Origin: Closterium sp. Naga37s-1
Lineage: Eukaryota; Streptophyta; Zygnematophyceae; Desmidiales; Closteriaceae
Assembly: GCA_947471745.1 (NCBI GenBank)
Contig: CANJKZ010000262.1
Coordinates: forward strand, 876,501 to 940,500
Direction of reading: 5' to 3'
Length of the DNA stretch: 64,000 nucleotides
In this document: positions 37,301 to 45,971 of the stretch, in pieces
Layout of the letters: every line of letters starts with the position of its first letter
Numbering within the stretch: the stretch's first letter is position 1
Translations under genes and position numbers: made by a program
The notes under the pieces: model-generated
Seen by the model: only the letters and a program-made list of their open reading frames with translations
Told to the model about the DNA's origin: nothing
Databases searched by the model: none

Positions 37301-40300
37301 GACTGGGACAGGCCCCAAGTCAAACCTTCATCAGCGCTAGCAGAATCTTATTCCAAAAACTCTGATGAGAGACGTAGCAGGAACGTTCACAGAGGGGGTG
37401 ATGGGGGTGATGGGGGTGATGGGGGTGATGAGGGTGATGGGGGTGATGGGGGTGATGGCGGTGATGGGGGTGATGGCGGTGATGGGGGTGATGGGGGTGA
37501 TGGGGGTGATGGGGGTGATGGGGGTGATGGGGGTGATGGGGGTGATGGCGGTGATGGGGGTGATGGGGGTGATGGGGGTGATGGGGGTGATGAGGGTGAT
37601 GGGGGTGATGGGGGTGATGGCGGTGATGGGGGTGATGGCGGTGATGGGGGTGATGGGGGTGATGGGGGTGATGGGGGTGATGGGGGTGATGGGGGTGATG
37701 GGGGTGATGAGGGTGATGGGGGTGATGGGGGTGATGGCGGTGATGGGGGTGATGGGGGTGATGGGGGTGATGGGGGTGATGAGGGTGATGGGGGTGATGG
37801 GGGTGATGGCGGTGATGGGGGTGATGGCGGTGATGGGGGTGATGGGGGTGATGGGGGTGATGGGGGTGATGGGGGTGATGGGGGTGATGGGGGTGATGGC
37901 GGTGATGGGGGTGATGGGGTGATGGGGGTGATGGGGGTGATGGGGGTGATGGGGGTGATGGGGGTGATGGGGGTGATGGGGGTGATGGGGGTGATGGGGG
38001 TGATGGGGGTGATGGCGGTGATGGGGGTGATGGGGGTGATGGGGGTGATGGGGGTGATGGGGGTGATGGCGGTGATGGGGGTGATGGGGGTGATGGCGGT
38101 GATGGGGGTGATGGGGGTGATGGGGGTGATGGGGGTGATGGGGGTGATGGGGGTGATGGGGGTGATGGGGGTGATGGGGGTGATGGGGGTGATGGGGGTG
38201 ATGGCGGTGATGGCGGTGATGGCGGTGATGGCGGTGATGGGGGTGATGGCGGTGATGGGGGTGATGGGGGTGATGGCGGTGATGGGGGTGATGGCGGTGA
38301 TGGGGGTGATGGGGGTGATGGGGGTGATGGGGGTGATGGGGGTGATGGGGGTGATGGGGGTGATGGGGGTGATGGGGGTGATGGGGGTGATGGGGGTGAT
38401 GGCGGTGATGGCAGAGAGGGTGCGTGGCAGAGAGGGTGTGTGGCAGAGAGGGTGCGTGGCAGAGAGCGTGCGTGGCAGAGAGGGTGTGTGGCAGAGAGTA
38501 TTGAGGTGAAGAGAGAGGCGTGGAAACGGGACCCACAGGTGGGAGAGCTTGGAGAGTGCAGTTAACGTGGACGGCAGCTCTCCTGATAGGGATGTGTATG
38601 CGAGGTCCCTGTGGGATAGATTGGGGGAGCATGGCAGAGGATTATGGAAACAGGATAAAACGGGATGTAGGGAAGCAGGGGCAAGGAAGCAGAGGCAAGG
38701 AAGCAGGGGCAAGGGAGCAGAGGCAAGGAAGCAGGGGCAAGGGAGCAGAGGCAAGGAAGCAGGGGCAAGGGAGCAGAGGCAAGGAAGCAGGGGCAAGGGA
38801 GCAGAGGCAAGGAAGCAGGGGCAAGGGAGCAGAGGCAAGGAAGCAGGGGCAAGGGAGCAGAGGCAAGGAAGCAGGGGCAAGGGAGCAGAGGCAAGGAAGC
38901 AGGGGCAAGGGAGCAGAGGCAAGGAAGCAGGGGCAAGGGAGCAGAGGCAAGGAAGCAGGGGCAAGGGAGCAGAGGCAAGGAAGCAGGGGCAAGGGAGCAG
39001 AGGCAAGGAAGCAGGGCAAGGGAGCAGAGGCAAGGAAGCAGGGGCAAGGGAGCAGAGGCAAGGAAGCAGGGGCAAGGGAGCAGAGGCAAGGAAGCAGGGG
39101 CAAGGGAGCAGAGGCAAGGAAGCAGGGGCAAGGGAGCAGAGGCAAGGAAGCAGGGGCAAGGGAGCAGAGGCAAGGAAGCAGGGGCAAGGGAGCAGAGGCA
39201 AGGAAGCAGGGGCAAGGGAGCAGAGGCAAGGAAGCAGGGGCAAGGGAGCAGAGGCAAGGAAGCAGGGGCAAGGGAGCAGAGGCAAGGAAGCAGGGGCAAG
39301 GGAGCAGAGGCAAGGAAGCAGGGGCAAGGGAGCAGAGGCAAGGAAGCAGGGGCAAGGGAGCAGAGGCAAGGAAGCAGGGGCAAGGGAGCAGAGGCAAGGA
39401 AGCAGGGGCAAGGGAGCAGAGGCAAGGAAGCAGGGGCAAGGGAGCAGAGGCAAGGAAGCAGGGGCAAGGGAGCAGAGGCAAGGAAGCAGGGGCAAGGGAG
39501 CAGAGGCAAGGAAGCAGGGGCAAGGGAGCAGAGGCAAGGAAGCAGGGGCAAGGGAGCAGAGGCAAGGAAGCAGGGGCAAGGGAGCAAAGACATGGTGCAG
39601 CATGCAAGAATTGCGTGGCACTCACAGGTGCTGGAGGTTGGTGAGGCGGGAGAAGGCTGAGGGAATGGGTCCAGATACTTGAGTGGCCGTGATGTCACTG
39701 GTGCAAGGGTATGCCATGCCACACCACGCCACACCGTGTCACACCATCCCACACCATGCAAAACCACGCCAAAACACAGCGCCATGCACATAAAAGGAGA
39801 AAGGGAGCACAGTGAGAGACTACAAGCCCCATAGAAAAGCTCTGGAACTGTTGACGGAATGGAAGGCGAAGCAGCTAAGAGGCGGCAGATGAGCGAGAGG
39901 CATGGATGGGAGTGAGCAGGGGGAAGGAATAGAGGAGGAGGCAGGCAGAGGCAACTCCCAGGCAGATGCGCCACGCCGGGCGTACTCACTCTTGCTCTCT
40001 GGGCATTCAGAGCAGGTATGTGCCAGGTTAGCCTGGTTCCTACTGGTAAGCCAGGTGGCACCTTAAGAAGCGGAGGCACACAGAGGTAGTTTACAGATAA
40101 GCGAGGTTGGTGAGGGTGGAGAGAGTGTGGGGCAAGGTGCATTGAGGTGATTTTTAATGCGCATCTAAAATCACCGCAAGGGCAGAGGGAGGTGGCGTAC
40201 AGATAAGAGAGGTTGGTGAGGGTGGAGAGAGTGTGGGGCAAGGTGCATTGAGGTGATTTTTAATGCGCCTCTAAAATCACCGCAAGGGCAGAGGGAGGTG

Positions 40301-42675
40301 GCGTACAGATAAGAGAGGTTGGTGAGGGTGGAGAGAGTGTGGGGCAAGGCGCCAGACACAGCTGTGTATGAGAGGTCCCTGCCATGGGCGATCGGGCACA
40401 GCGCGAGAGGGGGCGCAAGTAGGGCCCTTAGCAGGGTTTGAGACAAGCATTGGGGGGTAGAGGTTGGGGTAGGACTGAAGGGTTGGATTGGGGGGAGGGG
40501 GTGAGGATGGAAGAGATGAGCGCTTATGGGACTGGTCAACAAAGGAGAGGTGGGCAGCGGAGGCCTTATGGGCATCACATTGCTTGCGGCCATGCAGACT
40601 CAGTCTGGTTAGCTTGGGGAAGATGCAGCTTGGGGAAGATGCAGCTTGGGGAAGATGCAGCTTGGGGAAGATGCAGCTTGGGGAAGATGCAGCTTGGGGC
40701 AGATGCAGCTTGGGGCAGATGCAGCTTGGGGCAGATGCAGCTTGGGGAAGATGCAGCTTGGGGCAGATGCAGCTTGGGGCAGATGCTGCTTAGGGAAGAT
40801 GCAGCTTGGGGAAGATGCAGCTTGGGGCAGATGCAGCTTGGGGCAGATGCTGCTTGGGGCAGATGCAGCTGGGTGGGGGGGGATGGCATGCGGTGCCGTG
40901 CCTCCCGGTGCCGTGTGGTGCGGCTCGGTGCCGAGCCGTGCAGTGCGGTGCCGTGCAGTGCCGTGCAGCGTGGTGTGGTGCCGTACGGTGCGGTGCGGTG
41001 CAGTGCAGTGCCGTGCGGTGCGTCGCAAGGTCTCTTACAGGAAGGCCTCTTACACCACTGCAAGGTGTCTTACAGGAAAGCAAGGGCTGGTGGGAGGGCG
41101 ACGGCATGCAGCTTTCCCTGGAGTTGAGGGCTGTTGGCCATGTTCCTGAATGGGGGAGGAGAACCACCAGCCCACACGCACATATGTGGCATGCAGGGAA
41201 TGCAGGCAGGACTTACACAGGGGCGTGTGCAGGCACACCCATGAGTGGTCTCATACACAGTACGTGACTAAGCGCATGCAGCACATATACAGGTAAATAT
41301 TGGCACGTACAGGCACGCACAGGCACGTACAGGCACGTACAGGTATGTGAGGCGCCATAGTTGGGCGAGTGCATAAGGAGGCAGCGAGCCCGACAACGTC
41401 CCCACTTGCGACAGGTCCCTGGGGCAGACACACGGGGGAAAGCACGAGCCCGGCAGGCAAGAACCCGGAGGGGCGAGAGGCAGGGGCCAAGAGCCCAGGT
41501 GGGGAAACAGAGATACGGAGTGAAAGAGGTCGGGAAGAGCTATGGGCCGCCTCGGGACGCATAACCACATGTGTATCGCTCCCACCCAGATTGTTGAGGC
41601 TTGTGACCCGCAGGGTGCTACCTTGTGTGACCTCACAGACTGCAGACAAGTCATTTCCAGGGGATTCACTCCCAGGCGACTCTTTCACATCTCAGGCGAC
41701 TCTTTCTCAAAAGTGACTCAAACTTCTTTTTCTCTCAAAGGTGACTCACAGGCGGGTGACGAAGCCTCGAGCGTCGCAGGTGACCCCAGCCCAGTGGTTG
41801 CAGGAGAGCGAGTGCTGTTGCTGTTGCTGCCTGGCTTTAAACATTCTCAAAAGTGACACGGAGAATCTCCCAAAGCTGTCTTACAGGCGGGTGACGAAGC
41901 CTCGAGCGTCGCATGTGACCCCAGCCCAGTGGTTGCAGGAGAGCGAGTGGTTGCTGTTGCTCGGCCATGCCCTCACAGCACGATTGATGGCTAGCAGCGC
42001 ACGCACTGAGAGAGGTGGTGCGGTGAAGGGAGATGGAGGGAGGTGGAAGACGGTGCATTGGCGAACAGGTGATGTGGATTTTGCGAGAGTGCATATGGAG
42101 AGAGGAGAGCGACGGACAGCAGCGGAGAACGCTGGGGTGGAACACGCAAGACAAAAGGGATATGACATTCAGATGAATGACATCTGATCTGAGGATATGA
42201 CATTTTGGAAATAATAACCAAGGGAATGACGCTTAGGAGAACGACATTCAGGGAAGCGGCTGGGAAATAAGGGGATTAGCTGAGGTAGAAATGCGCCGAT
42301 GTCAGGCTTCAAGGCAATGCCAGTGAGTCCATCCATACTAGATTCCAGACGCCTAGCCTGAGAGCTTCTAGACGTCTTTGCCTCTCATGTGTTAGGCGTC
42401 TCGCCTCTACAGCAATACCAGCGGTAAAATCCATGTCAGATGCGGATAATGGGGATAAGTGGAGAAAATGGGGACAATGGATGGGCCTCACGTTGCGAGG
42501 GAGCGAGGGGAATCGATCCGCGAAGAACGGCGAGCGAGAACTCGAGGAGGCCATGGCGGTGACCAGCGTTCTGAACGTTATACGCGATATTAGCTGCACC
42601 GCCGTGCGTATAGTTCGACGCTAGGGCCAATGCAATGTCTAGAAACAACAGGACGCTTACGGCAGCGAAAGTCAT
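25158..42675 (-). CDS. Leucine-rich-repeat protein gene, 29 modelled exons, 3' end outside or undetermined
   Basis: A plant-type LRR protein, probably secreted or a receptor ectodomain that recognises ligands at the cell surface. Exons in order (all minus): 42492-42675, 41885-42005, 41341-41418, 41074-41145, 40307-40378, 39626-39697, 38537-38608, 36692-36859, 36399-36473, 35992-36060, 35739-35816, 35446-35517, 35039-35110, 34817-34882, 34127-34198, 30086-30157, 29237-29305, 28984-29055, 28619-28690, 28261-28332, 27965-28036, 27611-27682, 27272-27343, 26848-26919, 26668-26739, 26358-26429, 25823-25894, 25603-25677, 25158-25391. Total 2,513 nt. From the LRRNT exon on, every exon ends in phase 2, mostly at CT|GTNNGN; most are exactly 72 bp, one 24-residue LRR. 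Neither a transmembrane segment nor a kinase domain is seen. The last exon ends at a good donor, so the gene may continue beyond the 17-bp array. The donor of 25603-25677 (GTTCGC) is weak. A frame-consistent model over 29 exons makes the gene very likely real; the exact function is unknown. Confidence 0.85.
25603..34198 (-). CDS. LRR gene exons 15-28: downstream half of the LRR array
   Basis: Fourteen exons, nearly all 72 bp. Examples are [20 protein letters not shown] (34127-34198), [20 protein letters not shown] (28984-29055), [20 protein letters not shown] (27965-28036) and [20 protein letters not shown] (25823-25894). The intron from 34,126 to 30,158 is about 4 kb and is almost entirely satellite. 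The donor of exon 30086-30157 is the first unit of an 11-bp tandem array. The end of exon 25603-25677 is the least certain splice site in the model. Confidence 0.85.
26034..26336. repeat. 89-bp tandem repeat, 3.4 copies, each with a 34-bp palindrome
   Basis: The unit recurs at 89-bp spacing in an LRR intron. Each full copy contains a palindrome made of GAGGTGACTTTTGAGTC and its exact inverse, at 26072-26105, 26161-26194 (one mismatch) and 26250-26283. Confidence 0.95.
26983..27240. repeat. 96-bp tandem repeat, 2.7 copies, with a 16-bp palindrome
   Basis: Copies start at 26,983, 27,079 and 27,175 with ACACTCGGGAGGGACAAC. The first two units contain the perfect palindrome TTTGAGACGTCTCAAA at 27051-27066 and 27147-27162; the third is truncated before it. 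The 32-residue repeat read on the minus strand is a frame artefact (96 is a multiple of 3). Confidence 0.95.
28788..28888. repeat. 16-bp tandem repeat, about 6 copies
   Basis: The unit is GACATGTGGGGGGAAT, repeated in the intron between LRR exons 28984-29055 and 28619-28690. It is rich in G runs. Confidence 0.95.
29415..29514. repeat. 5-bp microsatellite (GATGT), about 20 copies
   Basis: A perfect GATGT repeat inside an LRR intron, followed at 29,518-29,550 by an imperfect GAGTCGACTC palindrome of the family described elsewhere. Confidence 0.95.
29759..30092. repeat. 11-bp tandem array of splice-donor-like units, about 30 copies
   Basis: The unit is CACATACAGCT on plus, AGCTGTATGTG on minus. 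On the coding (minus) strand each unit carries GAGCT|GTATGTGAG, which is the same sequence as the true exon-intron junction of LRR exon 30086-30157. The array abuts that junction directly. Confidence 0.95.
30206..30245. repeat. 20-bp repeat, left remnant, about 2 copies
   Basis: Two copies of the GCGGTGCAGCGTATGAGCGG unit lie at the left edge of the 26-bp array. The same unit forms a 13-copy block on the other side of that array (33,736-33,990). Confidence 0.9.
30246..33733. repeat. 26-bp satellite array with hairpin units, about 134 copies
   Basis: Each unit contains GGGACTGCAGCTCCAGTCCC, whose ends GGGACTG and CAGTCCC are perfect reverse complements around a 6-base loop, followed by a short CAAGC-type spacer. 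Variants (CATGCC, CTTAGCC, CCCCAAGCTGGG) recur in fixed order, a sign of block duplication. Because 26 is not a multiple of three, several frames on both strands are open for hundreds of codons; none is a convincing gene. The array fills most of a 4-kb LRR intron. Confidence 0.97.
33736..33990. repeat. 20-bp tandem repeat, about 13 copies
   Basis: The unit is GCGGTGCAGCGTATGAGCGG with few substitutions. It matches the two units at 30,206-30,245, so the 26-bp array sits inside an older 20-bp array. Confidence 0.95.
34230..34699. repeat. 28-bp tandem repeat, about 17 copies
   Basis: The unit starts ACATAGGAGAAGTCTGTGCG and ends TCTATGCT. Single-base variants (GTATGT, CTGAGC) occur in a few copies. 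It lies in the intron between LRR exons 34817-34882 and 34127-34198. Confidence 0.95.
34817..41418 (-). CDS. LRR gene exons 3-14: upstream half of the LRR array
   Basis: Twelve exons of 66-78 bp plus one of 168 bp. Typical translations are [21 protein letters not shown] (40307-40378), [20 protein letters not shown] (38537-38608) and [19 protein letters not shown] (35039-35110). They follow the LxxNxLxGxIPxxLxxLxxL consensus. The 168-bp exon 36692-36859 holds more than two repeats and is partly copied at 36,938-37,005. The 78-, 75-, 69- and 66-bp exons deviate from 72 by multiples of three, so phase is kept throughout. Introns here carry the 9-bp, both 16-bp and the dimeric 28-bp arrays and the Penelope-like insert. 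Confidence 0.85.
36938..37005 (-). pseudogene. Partial copy of the 168-bp LRR exon
   Basis: The minus-strand translation [20 protein letters not shown] repeats the start of exon 36692-36859 ([20 protein letters not shown]). The acceptor AG is kept, but the copy runs into non-coding sequence without the original donor. It is an exon-junction duplication. Confidence 0.7.
37043..37389 (-). mobile_element. Short Penelope-like insertion flanked by 24-bp direct repeats
   Basis: A 24-bp sequence starting TGAGAGACGTAGCAGG occurs at 37043-37066 and again at 37366-37389. Between them is about 300 bp of base composition unlike the surrounding satellites. It contains internal repeats: CATAGAAGCTTTGTTTAGGC twice, AACCGAACTCTTATTCCA twice, and a CTTATTCC...CTGATGAGAGA segment twice. 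The minus strand carries a hammerhead ribozyme fold (separate entry). Hammerhead motifs in terminal repeats are known for Penelope-like retroelements. No reverse transcriptase is present, so this would be a truncated or non-autonomous copy in an LRR intron. Confidence 0.65.
37271..37351 (-). ncRNA. Hammerhead ribozyme, type I with minimal stem III
   Basis: On the minus strand box CUGAUGA (37334-37328) is followed by a 31-nt helix II (GGU/ACC, GACU/AGUC, GGG/CCC with small bulges) and then GAAA (37296-37293). Stem III is the self-complementary CAUG (37292-37289), then UU and the expected cleavage point after 37,287. Stem I pairs GCG/CGC, GAUU/AAUC and AUA/UAU across internal loops. All conserved boxes are present in order. 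A two-base-pair stem III normally works in a dimeric form, as described for Penelope-like elements. Fold judged by eye only. Confidence 0.75.
37394..38411. repeat. 9-bp G-rich array, about 113 copies
   Basis: The unit is GGGGGTGAT, with GGCGGTGAT and GAGGGTGAT variants in recurring order. Units of 9 bp keep all frames open, giving MGV, HHP, ITP and PPS repeats that are not genes. Regular G5 runs separated by four bases make G-quadruplexes possible on the plus strand. Confidence 0.97.
38412..38498. repeat. 16-bp tandem repeat, about 5 copies
   Basis: The unit is CAGAGAGGGTGCGTGG with G/C and C/T variants, directly next to the 9-bp array and just before LRR exon 38537-38608. Confidence 0.9.
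38671..39592. repeat. 28-bp dimeric satellite, about 33 copies
   Basis: The unit is two related 14-mers, AAGCAGGGGCAAGG and GAGCAGAGGCAAGG. The dimer is almost perfectly homogeneous; one copy near 39,015 lacks a G. Because 28 leaves remainder one when divided by three, all frames of both strands stay open. It lies in the intron between LRR exons 39626-39697 and 38537-38608. Confidence 0.97.
40092..40378 (-). repeat. 106-bp triplication of an LRR exon end with its donor
   Basis: The 3' half of LRR exon 40307-40378 and its donor are repeated at 40,092 and 40,198 with a 106-bp period. Between copies sits a GGTGATTTT...AAAATCACC inverted repeat (40146-40175 and 40252-40281). The two extra copies lack the 5' half of the exon and read [12 protein letters not shown]. 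Confidence 0.9.
40617..40871. repeat. 16-bp tandem repeat, about 16 copies
   Basis: The unit is AGCTTGGGGAAGATGC with GGGGCAGATGC variants that occur in blocks. It is followed to about 41,030 by a degenerate GTGCC/GTGCG run. Both are within an LRR intron. Confidence 0.95.
41301..41340. repeat. 10-bp repeat of a splice donor, 4 copies
   Basis: On minus the unit is CCTGTACGTG. It starts at the donor of LRR exon 41341-41418 (CCT|GTACGTGCC) and repeats that junction four times. Confidence 0.85.
41751..41822 (-). pseudogene. Partial copy of the LRRNT exon with donor
   Basis: This repeats the 3' part of exon 41885-42005 at a 135-bp distance and reads [21 protein letters not shown] on minus with one base difference in that part. 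The upstream part of the exon is replaced by a poly-Gln-like stretch. The donor is intact but no acceptor is obvious. Confidence 0.75.
41885..42005 (-). CDS. LRR gene exon 2: LRRNT cap
   Basis: The translation reads [17 protein letters not shown], then [19 protein letters not shown]. This is the plant LRRNT_2 cap pattern: a leading LL, a Trp, and the paired C-x-W-x-GVTC motif. The acceptor is CTCTCTCAG and the donor CT|GTAAGAC. The last two thirds of the exon, with the donor, is duplicated at 41,751-41,822. Confidence 0.85.
42492..42675 (-). CDS. LRR gene exon 1: signal peptide
   Basis: I chose the ATG at 42,675 because it begins [20 protein letters not shown], a clear hydrophobic signal peptide with a likely cleavage after ALA-S. 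An in-frame ATG ten codons upstream would put charged residues ahead of it. The exon ends in phase 1 at CAAC|GTGAGG, and the next exon starts with the two bases that complete the codon. The stretch between signal peptide and LRRNT cap (roughly 40 residues) matches no domain I know. Confidence 0.65.
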
Positions 42676-43390
42676 CCGATGTTGTTCCTTACAGACGTCT
42701 CTCATAGAAGATTAGAATGCGGAAGCTCTTATCGACTTAAGTAACGTTCTACCGACAGCCTTCCAGCGAGCGCTATCTCACAACCTAGATTCCGTCGAAC
42801 GAAAAATGCCAGACTACCAGATAGCTGCTACTTCGCACGTTTCAAGACGACGACTGTAGCCACATGGAAATGACAGGCTAGTAGTGATCGCTGACGATCC
42901 TTATCGCCTATCCTGATACGCAACTCTTGGCGTCGGCGGGAAAACGCCACGAAGCAGGAACTGCTAAGCAGTTGTGAGGAACATACGCCTATGTTAGGAG
43001 CCTCGAGCGGGAGATAAATCAACCTTAGAATTTGTGCTTGGGATGGGAAAGTCGGTTGCATCGGCTTTGATTTTCTTATGCGGTGGAGTCGCGAAAGTCA
43101 ACTCCATGCAGCCTGCCACCGATATACGCGGTGTTGAATGCCGCACTCACTTCTAATGCAGATAAGGTGCTGAAATTGACACGATATTGCAGTTGTGTGT
43201 TTAGGCTAAGAATGACTAGGAGTGGATTTAGAAAAAACAAGCCATGAGTTTGGGGTGAACCTATCTTCCATTTCTGTTTGAAAATGCTGCCAGCACGCAC
43301 AATGCACTACGCGTAAGACCAGGTAACAGATCGGGGGAAAGAAAAATATTGGTGACATCGAAGGCCAGCTGTATGGCAACAGCTAGCAGG
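42676..43390. promoter_or_regulatory. Intergenic region upstream of the LRR gene
   Basis: This 715-bp stretch separates the LRR start from the stop of the proteasome gene on the same strand. It must contain the LRR promoter and the proteasome gene's 3' end. I see no tandem repeats, no convincing open frame, and no TATA box that I would defend. Confidence 0.5.
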
Positions 43391-45919
43391 TCACTCCACT
43401 TCTGCCAGATAGTCATTCACTTCAGCTGGGGTTAGCACTCTGTAATCGTCAGAGAGCACGTACACAGGAAGACGTACATAAGACAAAAGAGGGGTTCAGG
43501 TGAGAAGACAGGCTCAAATTAAAGTCCAGGAAAGAAAATACTTCCATCTCGTCGCGAGATGCAGGGCAACATACAAAACATATTCCCTATTGAACTTCTT
43601 CCCCTTCTTTCGCTCACTCTAGCACTCACCTGAACTTCTTGTCGCTGCCCACAATACCAATCTCAATGTTGTCGCCTGCAATTTGCCCCTCAAACCTGGC
43701 AAAAGAGTGCAACATGGGAGGGGGAGGAGGAGGAATTTAGAGCTGAGGATGGCAGAACCCAAGAACAGCCAGACAGAGCAGAAACAACCAAGAAACTTCC
43801 CTTCAAGTCAAGAGGCATAGTGCTTCACAAGACGACACTCTTTCCCAGCACAGCTACAAATAACCTTACATTCCGTGAGAGTAAGAGGGGCCACACGTAC
43901 CCTTCTTTAAGAGTGAGAATGGCCGTGTGAATTGCATCCTCTAGCTCCATGTCCTCCGTGTACCTGATGCACGCACGCCCCGTACAAGCACGCCCCATAC
44001 AGGCATGCCCCATATACAGGCATGCCCCATACAACCATGCCCCATACAACCATGCCCCATACAAGCACGCCCCATACATGCACACCCCACACAATGAGAC
44101 AGAAATTTACGGAAACAAAAAAAAAAAAACAGAACTGGACGCTTCCCTTGAAGCACCAGCAACCGCCTGTGGTGAAAGAAAAAGGCGACGATTTTTTTTC
44201 ACATGCCTTTGGCTGGTGCCAATTCACAATTGCCCCTCCTCACCTCTTCTCGAGGAACGTCTTGGCGTTGGTCATGTTCTTGCCAATGGCAGACGCCTTC
44301 CATGCGAAGTAGGAACCAGAGGGGTCCACCTGGTAGAGGTGCGGGCCCTGTGAGTCATACCCCGCCATCAGCAGTGACACACCGAATGGCCTCACTCCCC
44401 TGCGAGAAGGAGAGGCACGTGTGGGCATATGTGCATGCGAGGGAGGGAGGAGAGGGCATGGAGGGAGGCATGTATATGAGAGCCTGAGGGGTCCACCTGC
44501 TACAGGTGCGGGCCCTGTGAGTCATACCCCGCCATCAGCAGCGACACACCGAACGGCCTCACTCCTCTGTGGTGATGCAAGGTGCATGAGGTTACGGTAC
44601 ATGTGTCAAGTGGGTATGGTGCACATGCAAGAACAAGTGAGAAGAACAAGGGAGAGGTTGAGAGAGGTTGAGACATGAGAAAGGCCCTAGGCATGAGAGA
44701 GGCTCATTGATCATCTTTGCCTTCGCTCCTCCTCCTCATGTGCCCTAGGCATGTTACACAGGTTCACGTTCCAACACTGTTAGAAGCCAGACTTGCCAAC
44801 AAACCTGCCATTGTGGATTACAGATTCACCTGACCTCATAGAACCCGGAATGCCCTCCTCACCCGGATTGAGTGAACTCCTGCATGACCGCCGCTGTCTC
44901 CCGCACCAACTGCGACACCGGAATGCCCTCCTGCCATGTGCACGGCGAAGCAATGCAAAGACATGCAAAGGACAGAGCGCCTCAAAACTAGACTCCTGCA
45001 TGACCGCTGCTGTCTCCCACACCAGCTGCGACACTGGAATGCCCTCCTGCCACATGCACGGGGTGGGTCACATGAGCATGCAAGGACATGAGGATGAGCA
45101 AGACTATGAGCATGTGTGGCAAGACTATGAGCATGTGTGGCAAGACACGTGGTGGTGAGCAGCAGCTGTGACACCGGAATGCCCTCCTGCCACATGAATG
45201 CACGGCGTGGTGCCACAAGGACGTGAGAGGGACAGGGTGGGCCAGGCAAGGGGATGAGCATGCACCAGAGTGGGCAGGGTGGGGCACTTGGGAGGAGGCG
45301 TGGCAGAGGGCTGGGAGATAGGACCGAGAAAGTGCATTGCAAGACAAGGGGTGGTGGGAGCAACGTGAAAGCATATTATGCTTATTGCACGCGTTACCCT
45401 GCACTAGCTATAGCATGTCTCACCTTGTACACACTGTAATAGGACTGTGCTGACTTGCGGCTCTTCCTCACGAGCACCCGAGAGTCAGGCCCGATGCCAC
45501 TGGTGGTGGTGGGGGGACACAGGGAGGCGTCGGAAAAATGCGGGAGGTGGTGAGGTTTTATAATCAGCGCCAAAATCACCTCAAATGCGGGAAGTGGTGA
45601 GGTTTTCTTACTCACAGCACATGTGAGTGAGGCCGTTTGAGATACATGGTGCATGGGTGTATGGGCGCATGCGGGCGCATGGGTGCATGGGTGCATGGGT
45701 GCATGGGCGCATGCGGGCGCATGGGTGCATGGGCGCATGGGTGCATGGGCGCATGGGTGCATGGGTGCATGGGTGCATGGGTGCATGGGTGGATGGGCGC
45801 ATGGGTGCATGGGCGCATGCGGGCGCATGTTCACAGAACAGGACTGTGTTGGGTTGGGAGACAGGCACACCTGTAGACGACTCCTAAGTTGTCTGTCAGC
45901 AGTTGGATCTTCTTCACCT

Positions 45920-45971
<52 letters not shown>

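Noticed and set aside
37337..40241. Proline-, histidine- or isoleucine-threonine-rich frames over the 9-bp and 28-bp arrays
   Set aside because: Unit lengths keep all frames open; the parts that read as LRR are explained by the 72-bp exons.
41585..41660. LRR-like translation [13 protein letters not shown] between exons 2 and 3
   Set aside because: It resembles the start of an LRR, but the available acceptor gives a stop or the wrong phase; probably a decayed copy.
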